A stretch of 64,000 bases of DNA from contig NZ_LBMU02000037.1 of the NCBI RefSeq assembly GCF_001005085.2, forward strand, positions 62,001 to 126,000. Direction: 5' to 3'. How positions within the stretch are numbered: the stretch's first letter is position 1; every line of letters begins with the position of its first letter. Shown in pieces: positions 1-9,639 of the stretch. This stretch comes from Streptomyces humi (GTDB lineage: Bacteria; Actinomycetota; Actinomycetes; Streptomycetales; Streptomycetaceae). The notes beneath the pieces were generated by a model. The model worked only from the letters and a program-made list of their open reading frames with translations, was not told the DNA's origin and made no database searches. The translations under genes were made by a program, and so were the position numbers.

Positions 1-1628
1 TTGGCGCGGTAGTTGTTCACCGCGAGCACGAACTGCCGCGAGTCGTCCAGGGCGGCCCCGTCGTAGGTCAGGTTCCTGATCCGCGACCCGGCCGGCCGGG
101 CGACGTCGATGTCGTAGCGCAGACCGGAGACGTAGTCGTAGTTGTAGTCCGGACGGTTGCCGGCGTTCGTGAGCTTCTCCACGTCGACGGCCGCGCCGAC
201 GGCCGTCTGGACGTAGTACTCCGCCGAGTACTCCAGGTACGCGCGGATCTGGGCGCCCGTCATCAGCTTGGCGACCAGCGTGTTGTCGTACACGTAGAGG
301 CTCGACAGGTCCCGGATGGTCACGTTGCCGGCCGGGATCTCGGACGTCCGCGAGAACGGCGAGGCCTGCGCGATCACCGGCAGCTCGGCGTACTCGGTGC
401 CCGCCAGGGCCGCCCTGACCACGTCCTCCTGGACCTTGGTGATCAGGTCGATGATCGGGGCGTCCTGGTAACGGGCGTCGACCGTGGTGAGGGTCTCGGT
501 GGCGGTGCCGACGACCTGGTTGACGTACGCGACGACCTTCGCGTGCTCGTCGGAGAGCAGTCTGGTGATCTTCGGGTCGTCGGCGACCGTCCTGGAGTCG
601 CGCAGCGAGGCCGCCACCGACTCCACCTGCCAGGCACCCTTGCTGAACACCAGCTCGATGTCGAACACGGTGAGGCGCTCGGCGTAGCACAGCGGTTCGG
701 ACAGCACGACCGTCCTGCCGGTGGCCTCGTTGGTGACCTTCAGCTCCGGGATCTCCAGGTGCGCGTGGCCGACCAGGATCGCGTCGATGCCCGGCACCTG
801 CCTGGCGACGTTCGCGGCCGCGTTCTCCACGAAGGGCACCTGGTCGCCGTAGGAGGAGGTGCCGGAGGAACCGGAGTGCGCCGAGACCACGACCACGTCG
901 GCGCCCAGCGCCTTCAGCCTCGGCACCCACTTCGCGGCCTGCTCCTCGAGGCCGGGGAAGGCCAGCTTGCCCTGGACGTAGGCCTTGTCCCAGATCGCGA
1001 TGCCCGGGTTGGTCAGACCGAGGACGGCGACCTTGACCGGCGGGGCGCCCGGGACGTGGAACTTCTTGACGAAGTACGGCGGGAAGGCGGGCTTCAGGGT
1101 CTTCGCGTCCACCGCGTTGGCGCCGAGCAGCGGGAAGTCCAGTTGGTCCTCGAACGTGCGCAGCGTCTCGATGCCGTAGTTGAACTCGTGGTTGCCGAGC
1201 GCCGCCGCGTCGTACCCGATCGCGTTCATGGCCTGCGCCATCGGGTGCACCGGGCCGCCCTTGGCGGTGATCGGGTCGACCTTGGCGTAGTAGTACGTCA
1301 GCGGGGTGCCCTGGATGGTGTCGCCGGCGTCCAGCAGCAGCGTGTTGCAGCGGCCCTTCTCCGCGCGCACCTGGTTCACCAGGGTCGAGACGCGGGCCAG
1401 GCCCATCGCGTTGCCGGCCTTGTCGGAGTACTCGGCGTCCTTGAAGTAGTCCCAGTTGAAGACGTGCCCGTGCAGGTCCGTGGTGCCCATGACGGTCAGC
1501 GAGTACCGCTTGGGGTGCCGGCCGGGCCGCGCGGACGCCTGTGCCGGAGCCGCCGCCGCCCCGGCGACCGCGACCCCCGCACCGGTGACGGCTGACTTCT
1601 TCAGGAACTTCCGGCGGTTCAAGGGCAT
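1..1628 (-). CDS. Secreted 5'-nucleotidase / 2',3'-cyclic phosphodiesterase family protein (3' end outside window)
   Basis: Metal-dependent nucleotidase of the UshA/CpdB family, expected to dephosphorylate extracellular nucleotides. The N-terminus has a Tat signal (NRRKFL at residues 4-9, then an Ala-rich hydrophobic stretch and APAQAS). The calcineurin-like metallophosphatase motifs follow in order: TTDLHGH (about 49-55), LDAGDTIQG, ALGNHEFNYG and VGHAHLEIP. A C-terminal 5'-nucleotidase domain begins after about residue 330 (SPFSRTSEIPAGNVTIRD, then YEY-like SAEYYV) and runs off the left edge. The ATG at 1628 was chosen because the Tat motif follows directly. The gene points away from the SIMPL gene at 1778, so the 150 bp between them holds divergent promoters. 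Exact substrate is not predictable. Confidence 0.9.
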   Translation of the reverse strand, partial: MPLNRRKFLKKSAVTGAGVAVAGAAAAPAQASARPGRHPKRYSLTVMGTTDLHGHVFNWDYFKDAEYSDKAGNAMGLARVSTLVNQVRAEKGRCNTLLLDAGDTIQGTPLTYYYAKVDPITAKGGPVHPMAQAMNAIGYDAAALGNHEFNYGIETLRTFEDQLDFPLLGANAVDAKTLKPAFPPYFVKKFHVPGAPPVKVAVLGLTNPGIAIWDKAYVQGKLAFPGLEEQAAKWVPRLKALGADVVVVSAHSGSSGTSSYGDQVPFVENAAANVARQVPGIDAILVGHAHLEIPELKVTNEATGRTVVLSEPLCYAERLTVFDIELVFSKGAWQVESVAASLRDSRTVADDPKITRLLSDEHAKVVAYVNQVVGTATETLTTVDARYQDAPIIDLITKVQEDVVRAALAGTEYAELPVIAQASPFSRTSEIPAGNVTIRDLSSLYVYDNTLVAKLMTGAQIRAYLEYSAEYYVQTAVGAAVDVEKLTNAGNRPDYNYDYVSGLRYDIDVARPAGSRIRNLTYDGAALDDSRQFVLAVNNYRA

Positions 1629-1777
1629 GTCTCGATCTCCTCGGGAAACGGTCAACGACGCGCGTAGATTGTGTCCTGCCCGGACCGACGGCAACAGGTC
1701 CGGGAGGTTGCGATCTGGTGACCTGATCCCCGAACTCCGGTGCGCACAAGCGGGGATGGCGTGACAGAGTGGGGCGT

Positions 1778-2467
1778 ATGACCTTCGAGGATGCCCGCTC
1801 GGCCGGCACGCCCGACGCACCCCTCCTCGTCGTGCGCGGCGAGGCGGAACTGGAGGTCGAACCGGAGCTGGCCCGGATCGGTGTCCTGGTCAGCGCCCGG
1901 GGCCGCGACCGCCGTTCGACCCTGGACGACCTCACCCGCCGCAACACCACCGCCGTGGAACTCGTCAAGTCGTACGGCGAGGCGGTGGAGCGGCTGTCGA
2001 CGGGGGCCTTCTCCATCGCGCCCGAATTCGCCGAGCGCGGCCGGGGCGAACGGGTGCGCAGCTATCACGGCCGGGTGCAGCTCACCGCCGAGTTCACCGA
2101 CTTCACCGTGCTCGGCGAACTCGTCACCCGCCTCGCCGACCTGGAGCTGACCCGGGTCGACGGGCCCTGGTGGTCACTGCGCCCCGACTCACCGGTGCAC
2201 GGCGAGGCCCGGCGGCGGGCGGTCGCCGAGGCGGTGCAGCGGGCCCGTGAGTACGCGAGCGCCCTCGGCACCTCCCTCGCCGCGCTGGTCGAACTCGCCG
2301 ACACCGGCGCCGAGGGCCCGCGGCCGCACCGGCCTGCCTTCGGTGGCGGGGTCCGCAGCCGGGCGGTCGCCGACGCCCCCGCCGAGCCGCTGGACCTCGA
2401 ACCCCCGCACCTGCGGGTGGCCGCTCAGGTCGGCGTGCGCTTCACGATGGCGCCGCCGGAACTGTGA
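1778..2467 (+). CDS. SIMPL domain-containing (DUF541) protein
   Basis: A 229-residue protein that is almost entirely one SIMPL/DUF541 domain (about residues 14-225: LVVRGEAELEVEPELARI, then LSTGAFSIAPEF and YHGRVQLTAEF). No signal peptide or membrane segment is visible, so it looks cytoplasmic, unlike many exported members of this family. ATG 1778 is preferred over the in-frame GTG at 1769, because a CAGAGT -10-like hexamer ends 7 nt before the ATG, which would suit a leaderless message. Family function is poorly defined (BP26-like oligomers in other bacteria). It stands alone between the divergent nucleotidase and pyk. Confidence 0.8.
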   Translation: MTFEDARSAGTPDAPLLVVRGEAELEVEPELARIGVLVSARGRDRRSTLDDLTRRNTTAVELVKSYGEAVERLSTGAFSIAPEFAERGRGERVRSYHGRVQLTAEFTDFTVLGELVTRLADLELTRVDGPWWSLRPDSPVHGEARRRAVAEAVQRAREYASALGTSLAALVELADTGAEGPRPHRPAFGGGVRSRAVADAPAEPLDLEPPHLRVAAQVGVRFTMAPPEL

Positions 2468-2595
2468 ACGCGTTCAACACCTGCGGGATGCTCATAGGAG
2501 CGGGTCTCCGCACAATTCAACACTTGTCAATAGGCCTTCACGCAAAGGTTGTTGGGTCGTCATGTACCACCGATTCTCTACCCGCCGGTAAGGCC

Positions 2596-2601
2596 TAGGC
2601 T
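2596..2601 (+). promoter_or_regulatory. Candidate -10 box of a leaderless pyk promoter
   Basis: TAGGCT fits the TANNNT consensus and lies 6 nt before the ATG of pyruvate kinase, so transcription would start at or next to the start codon. There is no Shine-Dalgarno sequence upstream of that ATG. The -35 region is weak (ATTCTC-like at the expected distance). Confidence 0.5.
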
Positions 2602-2607
2602 CGAAGC

Positions 2608-4044
2608 ATGCGCCGAGCAAAGATCGTTTGTACTCTGGGGCCCGCCACCGACTCGTACGACCAGATCAAGGGCCTGGTCGAGGCCGGCATGGACGTCGCC
2701 CGATTCAACCTCAGCCACGGCGGTCACGCCGAGCACGAGGAGCGCTACCACCGGGTGCGCAAGGCCTCCGACGAGACCGGTCGCAGCGTGGGCATGCTCG
2801 CCGACCTTCAAGGCCCGAAGATCCGGCTCGGCACCTTCACCGAAGGCCCGGTCCTCCTCGAGCGCGGCGACACCTTCACCATCACGGTCGAGGAGGGCGC
2901 CGAGGGCGACCGCGGCCAGTGCGGGACCACCTACGCGGGCCTGGCCGCTGACGTCACCCCCGGTGAGCGGGTCCTGGTCGACGACGGCAAGGTCTGCCTG
3001 GAGGTCACCCATGTCGACGGTCCCCGGGTGCACACCAGGGTCGTCGAGGGCGGCGTGGTCTCCGACCACAAGGGCCTCAACCTGCCCGGGGTCGCCGTCT
3101 CCGTCCCGGCCCTGTCCGACAAGGACGAGGCCGACCTGCGATGGGCGCTGCGCACCGGGTTCGACGTGATCGCACTGTCCTTCGTGCGCAGCGGCCGGGA
3201 CATCGAGGACGTCCACCGCATCATGGACGAGGAGGGCCGCCGCCTTCCCGTGATCGCCAAGGTCGAGAAGCCGCAGGCCGTCGAGAACATCGACTCCATC
3301 GTGGCCGCCTTCGACGGCATCATGGTCGCGCGCGGCGACCTGGGCGTGGAGATGCCGCTGGAGCAGGTGCCGATCGTCCAGAAGCGCGCCGTCAAGCTGG
3401 CCAAGCGGAACGCCAAGCCGGTCATCGTCGCCACCCAGATGCTCGACTCGATGATCGACAACTCCCGGCCCACCCGTGCCGAGGCCTCCGACGTGGCCAA
3501 CGCGGTCATCGACGGCACGGACGCGGTGATGCTCTCCGGCGAGACCAGCGTGGGCAAGTACCCGATCGAGACCGTGCGGACCATGGCGAAGATCGTCGAG
3601 GCGGCCGAGGAGGACATCCTCGCCAAGGGGCTGCCCCCGCTGACCGACAGCAACAAACCCCGTACCCAGGGCGGCGCGGTGGCGCGGGCCGCCGCCGAGA
3701 TGGGCGACTTCCTGAACGCGAGGTTCCTGGTCGCGTTCACCGAGTCCGGGGACACGGTCCGCCGGCTCTCCCGCTACCGCTCGCCGATCCCGCTGCTCGC
3801 CTTCACCCCGGAACCGGCCACCCGCTCCCAGCTCAACCTCACCTGGGGCGTGGAGACCTTCCTCGGTCCGCATGTCGACTCGACGGACAAGATGGTCGAC
3901 CAGGTCGACGAACTGCTGCTGAAGTACGGCCGCTGTGAGAAGGGGGACATCGTGGTCATCACGGCCGGCTCCCCGCCCGGTGTCTCCGGCTCGACCAACA
4001 TGGTCCGGGTCCACCACATCGGCGAGGACGACAGCCCCAGGTGA
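2608..4044 (+). CDS. pyk: Pyruvate kinase
   Basis: Converts phosphoenolpyruvate and ADP to pyruvate and ATP, the last step of glycolysis, in the cytoplasm. The 478-residue length is normal for a bacterial type II enzyme. Visible motifs are the N-terminal RRAKIVCTLGPA, FNLSHG, DLQGPKIR, the active-site segment VIAKVEKPQAVENID and MVARGDLGVEMP, and the ATQMLDSM...PTRAE region, followed by the C-terminal domain with ITAGSPPGVSGSTN. The B domain (about 70-165) is complete. It is followed by a strong hairpin, so it is probably monocistronic. The start has no SD and appears leaderless. Streptomyces usually carry two pyk genes, and which paralogue this is cannot be settled here. Confidence 0.97.
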   Translation: MRRAKIVCTLGPATDSYDQIKGLVEAGMDVARFNLSHGGHAEHEERYHRVRKASDETGRSVGMLADLQGPKIRLGTFTEGPVLLERGDTFTITVEEGAEGDRGQCGTTYAGLAADVTPGERVLVDDGKVCLEVTHVDGPRVHTRVVEGGVVSDHKGLNLPGVAVSVPALSDKDEADLRWALRTGFDVIALSFVRSGRDIEDVHRIMDEEGRRLPVIAKVEKPQAVENIDSIVAAFDGIMVARGDLGVEMPLEQVPIVQKRAVKLAKRNAKPVIVATQMLDSMIDNSRPTRAEASDVANAVIDGTDAVMLSGETSVGKYPIETVRTMAKIVEAAEEDILAKGLPPLTDSNKPRTQGGAVARAAAEMGDFLNARFLVAFTESGDTVRRLSRYRSPIPLLAFTPEPATRSQLNLTWGVETFLGPHVDSTDKMVDQVDELLLKYGRCEKGDIVVITAGSPPGVSGSTNMVRVHHIGEDDSPR

Positions 4045-4074
4045 CGCCGGCGGGCGCCCCCGCACAATGCCGAC

Positions 4075-4098
4075 GGGCCCCTCCGCAAGGTGGGGCCC
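4075..4098 (+). terminator. Rho-independent-type hairpin after pyk
   Basis: GGGCCCC (4075-4081) pairs with GGGGCCC (4092-4098) across a 10-nt loop and is followed by ATTGTTAA. It lies 30 bp after the pyk stop and before the opposing tRNA gene. Confidence 0.6.
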
Positions 4099-4142
4099 AT
4101 TGTTAACACGAAATTATTGTGACCTTGGAATCCAAGGAAAAG

Positions 4143-4217
4143 TGCCCCGGGTCGGACTCGAACCGACACTGTACGGGTTTTGAATCCGTTGCCTGCTGCC
4201 AATTGGGCTACCGGGGC
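4143..4217 (-). tRNA. tRNA with anticodon CAA (nominally Leu) but a short variable loop
   Basis: The minus strand folds as a 75-nt cloverleaf. The acceptor stem GCCCCGG/CCGGGGC is perfect, with discriminator A. The T arm is GTCGG-TTCGAGT-CCGAC. The anticodon loop TTCAAAA gives anticodon CAA. The anticodon stem ACGGA/CCCGT has an A-C mismatch next to the loop, the D arm is long (GCC/GGC stem with AATTGG in the loop), and the variable region is only 5 nt (ACAGT). CCA is not encoded. Bacterial leucine tRNAs normally carry a long variable arm, so CAA on a class I body is anomalous. Amino-acid identity is therefore uncertain. Confidence 0.85.
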
Positions 4218-4317
4218 TCGAAGAATCAAAGGTTATCCCCGACCCTCCGCGCGTCCACCATACCGTAGCTAGGTAGGCTCTTGTCAGCAGTACCCCTGCC
4301 CTGAACGAGGAGCCCCC

Positions 4318-4974
4318 GTGACCGCCGCCGAGTCGCCCCAGCCAGTCGACGCACCCGACGACGACAAGTCGCACGTACCTCCGCTGACGACCCGTGTCGT
4401 CATCGCCGAGGACGAGGCCCTGATCCGGCTCGACCTCAAGGAGATGCTGGAGGAAGAGGGGTACACGGTGGTCGGCGAGGCCGGCGACGGCGAGCAGGCC
4501 ATCGAACTCGCCCGCGAGCACCGCCCCGACCTGGTCATCCTGGACGTCAAGATGCCCAAGCTGGACGGCATCTCGGCGGCCGAGAAGATCGCCGAGGAGT
4601 CCATCGCCCCGGTCCTGATGCTCACCGCGTTCTCCCAGCGCGACCTGGTCGAGCGGGCACGCGACGCCGGTGCGATGGCGTACCTGGTCAAGCCGTTCAG
4701 CAAGAGCGACGTCGTACCGGCGATCGAGATGGCCGTCTCCCGGTTCAGCGAGCTGAAGCAGCTGGAGGCGGAGGTCGCCGACCTCAGCCAGCGCCTGGAG
4801 ACCCGCAAGCTGGTCGACCGCGCGAAGTCCGTCCTCCAGACCGAGTACGGCCTGACCGAGCCGGCCGCGTTCCGGTGGATCCAGAAGACGTCGATGGACC
4901 GCCGCATGTCGATGCAGCAGGTCGCGGAGGCGGTCATCGCGGACAGCGAGGAGAAGAAGACCGGCAAGAGCTGA
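4318..4974 (+). CDS. ANTAR-domain response regulator (PdtaR-like)
   Basis: Two-component response regulator predicted to act as an RNA-binding antiterminator. After a 25-residue disordered N-terminus comes a receiver domain with the acidic pair ED (31-32), phospho-acceptor D76 (VILDVKMP), T103 (LTAF) and K125 (VKPFS). An ANTAR domain (about 145-205, with RAKSVLQTEYGLTEPAAFRWIQKTSMDRRMSMQQVAEAV) binds structured RNA in characterised relatives. The GTG start at 4318 is preceded by GAGGAG. No cognate kinase is adjacent. In actinobacteria the partner kinase (PdtaS type) is encoded elsewhere. A TAGGCT -10-like box lies at 4274-4279, and a strong terminator follows the gene. Confidence 0.93.
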   Translation: MTAAESPQPVDAPDDDKSHVPPLTTRVVIAEDEALIRLDLKEMLEEEGYTVVGEAGDGEQAIELAREHRPDLVILDVKMPKLDGISAAEKIAEESIAPVLMLTAFSQRDLVERARDAGAMAYLVKPFSKSDVVPAIEMAVSRFSELKQLEAEVADLSQRLETRKLVDRAKSVLQTEYGLTEPAAFRWIQKTSMDRRMSMQQVAEAVIADSEEKKTGKS

Positions 4975-4994
4975 CCGACGGTCGCACGAACGCC

Positions 4995-5030
4995 AAGGCC
5001 CGCGCCCCGGAGAAGGGGACGCGGGCCTTT
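4995..5030 (+). terminator. Strong terminator hairpin after the ANTAR regulator
   Basis: AAGGCCCGCG (4995-5004) pairs with CGCGGGCCTT (5020-5029), with an inner CCCC/GGGG extension and a short loop, followed by TTTG. It may serve both this gene and the converging liv operon. Confidence 0.8.
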
Positions 5031-5076
5031 GTGACGCCGTCGGCGGCAGCGCCCCCTCGGGGGGCAGCGCTCCGTC

Positions 5077-5098
5077 AGGGGCGTGGGGAACCGCGCGA
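5077..5098. repeat. Interspersed intergenic repeat, copy A
   Basis: A 22-bp element beginning AGGGGCGTGGGG and ending AACCGCGCGA. It is identical to 36268-36289, and similarity continues into the following bases (CCACGACCG in both). It sits in a convergent intergenic region. I know this type of sequence as a common dispersed intergenic repeat in Streptomyces genomes. Confidence 0.7.
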
Positions 5099-5131
5099 CC
5101 GGCCACGACCGGCCCGCAGTGATCCCACGAC

Positions 5132-5848
5132 CTAGTCCTCGCCCAAGTAGGCCTTACGAACCGACTCGTCGTGCAGCAGGTCCTGGCCCGTACCCGACAG
5201 CACGATGTTGCCGACCTCCATCACATGCCCCTGGTCGGCCAGCGACAACGCCGCCTGCGCGTTCTGCTCGACCAGCAGGATCGTCGTCCCCTGCGACTTC
5301 AGCTCCGCGATCGTCGCCATGATCTTCTGCATCATGATCGGCGACAGCCCCATCGACGGCTCGTCCAGCATCAGCAGCTTCGGCTGGGACATCAGCGCCC
5401 GCCCCATCGCCAGCATCTGCTGCTCACCGCCGGACAGGGTGCCCGCGGCCTGCTTGCGCCGCTCCCCGAGGATCGGGAAGAGGTCGTACGCCCGCTGGAT
5501 GTCCTTCTCGATGCCCGGCTTGTCGCTGCGCAGGAACGCACCGAGGCGCAGGTTGTCCTCGATGGTCATGCGCGGGAAGATGTGCCGCCCCTCGGGGGAG
5601 TGGGCGAGTCCCAGCGAGACCACGTCGTGGGCCGGGACCTTCTTCAGCGATCTGCCGTTGAACCGGATCTGCCCGCCGACCGGCTTGAGCAGCCCGGACA
5701 GCGTGCGCAGGGTCGTCGTCTTGCCGGCGCCGTTGGTGCCGATCAGGGTGACGACCTGGCCGGCCTCGACCTTGAAGGAGATGCCCTTGACGGCCTCGAT
5801 CTTGCCGTAGGCGACCCGCAGGTCCTCTACTTCGAGCAGTGCGGTCAT
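5132..5848 (-). CDS. livF: Branched-chain amino-acid ABC transporter, ATP-binding protein LivF
   Basis: One of two ATPases energising uptake of leucine, isoleucine and valine. The 238-residue length is typical for LivF. Walker A is GTNGAGKTT (about 37-45), the signature is LSGGEQQMLAMGRAL, Walker B is LLMLDEPSMGLSP, and the switch histidine region is ILLVEQN. The SLGLAHSPEGRHIFPRMT segment is characteristic of LivF rather than LivG. Its ATG overlaps the livG stop by 4 bp (ATGA), so translation is probably coupled. It is the last gene of the operon and faces the terminator of the ANTAR gene. Confidence 0.95.
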   Translation of the reverse strand: MTALLEVEDLRVAYGKIEAVKGISFKVEAGQVVTLIGTNGAGKTTTLRTLSGLLKPVGGQIRFNGRSLKKVPAHDVVSLGLAHSPEGRHIFPRMTIEDNLRLGAFLRSDKPGIEKDIQRAYDLFPILGERRKQAAGTLSGGEQQMLAMGRALMSQPKLLMLDEPSMGLSPIMMQKIMATIAELKSQGTTILLVEQNAQAALSLADQGHVMEVGNIVLSGTGQDLLHDESVRKAYLGED

Positions 5849-6747
5849 CGGTCGTTCTCCTTGCCGGGCACGGCGTCGGTCGTGGTGTCGGCCTGGGCTG
5901 CGGCTTCCGCCGCCGCGACCTCGGCGGCCTCCTCGTCGCCGGGCGCGTTCTCGAACGGCTCGCCGAGGTAGGCGGCGATGACCCGCTCGTCGCCCTGCAC
6001 GGTCGCGCTGTCACCCTCGATGAGCTTCTCGCCCTGCACGAGGACGGCGACGCGGTCGCAGAGGTTGAAGATGAACCGCATGTCGTGCTCGATGACGAGG
6101 ACGGCGATGCCCTTGTCGCGGATCGCGAAGACCAGTTCCTCGGTGGTGCGGGTCTCCTGCGGGTTCATGCCGGCCGTCGGCTCGTCCAGGAGCAGCAGCC
6201 CCGGCTCGCTGGCCAGCGCCCGTGCGATCTCCAGCTTGCGCTGCTCGCCGTAGGGCAGGTTGCGGGCGAGGTGCTCGGCCTTCTTCTCCAGGCCCACGAA
6301 CTCCAGGAGTTCCATGGCCCGGGCCCGGGAGGCGGCCTCGGCCTTGTGGAAGCCGGGGCCGCGCAGCAGGGCCGACCAGAGGCCCTCCTTGGTGCGGGTG
6401 TGGCGGCCGACCAGCACGTTCTCCAGGACCGTCATGTTGGCGAACAGCCGGATGTTCTGGAAGGTGCGGGCGATGCCGGCCGCCGTGACCTTGAAGGACT
6501 TCGGCGGCAGGACCTCGCCCTTGTACCGGACCTCGCCCTCGGTGGGGATGTACAGACCGGTGAGGCAGTTGAAGAAGGTGGTCTTGCCGGCGCCGTTGGG
6601 GCCGATCAGACCGACGATCTCGCCGCTCCTGACGGTGAAGTCGACACCGCGTACGGCGGTGAGGCCGCCGAAGCGCATGGTCACGCCGCGTGCGTCGAGC
6701 ACGACCTCGCCGGCGGCGGCGTCCTTGACGGTGGTTTCCGTGGTCAT
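5845..6747 (-). CDS. livG: Branched-chain amino-acid ABC transporter, ATP-binding protein LivG
   Basis: Second ATPase of the LIV importer. Walker A is GPNGAGKTT (about residue 45), the signature region is LPYGEQRKLEIARAL, and Walker B is LLLLDEPTAGMNP, a LivG-type sequence. The C-terminal BCA_ABC_TP_C segment (GEKLIEGDSATVQGDERVIAAYLGE) is present, followed by an acidic, Ala-rich tail of about 35 residues that most LivG proteins lack. It overlaps livF by 4 bp and follows livM after 5 bp. The operon order K-H-M-G-F is the classical one. Confidence 0.95.
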   Translation of the reverse strand: MTTETTVKDAAAGEVVLDARGVTMRFGGLTAVRGVDFTVRSGEIVGLIGPNGAGKTTFFNCLTGLYIPTEGEVRYKGEVLPPKSFKVTAAGIARTFQNIRLFANMTVLENVLVGRHTRTKEGLWSALLRGPGFHKAEAASRARAMELLEFVGLEKKAEHLARNLPYGEQRKLEIARALASEPGLLLLDEPTAGMNPQETRTTEELVFAIRDKGIAVLVIEHDMRFIFNLCDRVAVLVQGEKLIEGDSATVQGDERVIAAYLGEPFENAPGDEEAAEVAAAEAAAQADTTTDAVPGKENDR

Positions 6748-6752
6748 CGTGG

Positions 6753-8599
<1,847 letters not shown>

Positions 8600-8603
<4 letters not shown>

Positions 8604-9532
8604 GCCCTGTCCGCGACGCGTTCGCCGAGCAGACCCTGTGGCCTGAACAGCAGTACGAGGATGAGGAGTACGAACGCCCAGACGTCGGCCCAGGACTGGC
8701 TGCCGAACTTGTCCATGCCGGGGATGTCCGAGATGTAGGCGGTGGACAGGGCCTCCGCGACACCGAGGACGAGGCCGCCGAGCGCGGCGCCGTAGATGTT
8801 GCCGATGCCGCCGAGGACGGCCGCGGTGAAGGCCTTCAGACCGAGCAGGAAGCCCATCTTGAAGTCGATCTGGCCGTACTTGAGGCCGTAGGCGACACCG
8901 CCGATGGCGGCGAAGGCGGCGCCGAGCGCGAACGCGATCACGATGATGCGGTCGGTGTTGACGCCCATCAGCTTGGCGGTGTCCGGATCCTGGGCGGTCG
9001 CCTGCATGCCGCGGCCGGTGCGGGTGCGCATCACGAAGTAGGCGAGGAAGGCCATGCTGAGCGGGGCCACGACCACCAGGAAGATGTCACCGGTCTGGAT
9101 CGTGACGTTACCGATGTTGAAGGGCCCGCCCGGGATGGTGGGGAAGGTGCGGGCGGACTTCGCCTCGGGGTACCAGGCCCACACCGCCTGCTGGAGGGCC
9201 AGGGAGAGGCCGATGGCGGTGATGAGGGGGGCCAGACGTGGGGCGGTGCGCAGAGGGCGGTAGGCGAACCGTTCCGCTCCGACGGCGACCAGGACGGCCA
9301 CGATGATCGCGCCCACCAGCATCAGCGGCAGCGCTATCCACATCGAGGTGCCGCCCGGCAGTACGTACGCGTAGACCGTGAGCGCGCCGAACGCGCCGGT
9401 CATGAAGATCTCGCCGTGGGCGAAGTTGATGAGCTGGACGATGCCATAGACCATCGTGTAGCCGATGGCGACCAGCCCGTACATGGATCCCAGTAGCAGG
9501 CCGTTGACCAGCTGCTGCGGCAGTTCGTTCAC
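8600..9532 (-). CDS. livH: Branched-chain amino-acid ABC transporter permease LivH
   Basis: Second membrane permease of the LIV importer, 310 residues with about eight hydrophobic segments. Diagnostic LivH sequences are QQLVNGLLLGSMYGLVAIGYTMVYG at the N-terminus, INFAHGEIFMTGAF, ARTGRGMQA-like RTRTGRGMQATAQDPDTAKLMGVN, and KAFTAAVLGGIGNIYGAALGG. ATG 9532 is the first start. A perfect 11-bp hairpin separates it from livK, consistent with the usual excess of binding-protein message over permease message. Confidence 0.95.
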
Positions 9533-9588
9533 CGCATGTCCTCCGAGACGGTTCGGAAAGTTCGACGAATGTGGCCGGATGCGAGTCC

Positions 9589-9620
9589 GCGCGGGGCGCC
9601 AGTGGAACAGCGCCCCGCGC
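9589..9620 (-). terminator. Intercistronic hairpin between livK and livH
   Basis: GCGCGGGGCGC (9589-9599) and GCGCCCCGCGC (9610-9620) form a perfect 11-bp stem with a 10-nt loop, just downstream of the livK stop. There is no T tract, so an attenuator or an mRNA-stabilising hairpin is more likely than a full terminator. Confidence 0.65.
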
Positions 9621-9639
9621 GGCTCGGTGCGGGTGTGGG

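Noticed and set aside
2578..4065. Long minus-strand frame opposite pyk
   Set aside because: A mirror of the pyruvate kinase gene caused by codon bias. No domain, ribosome-binding site or conservation signal.
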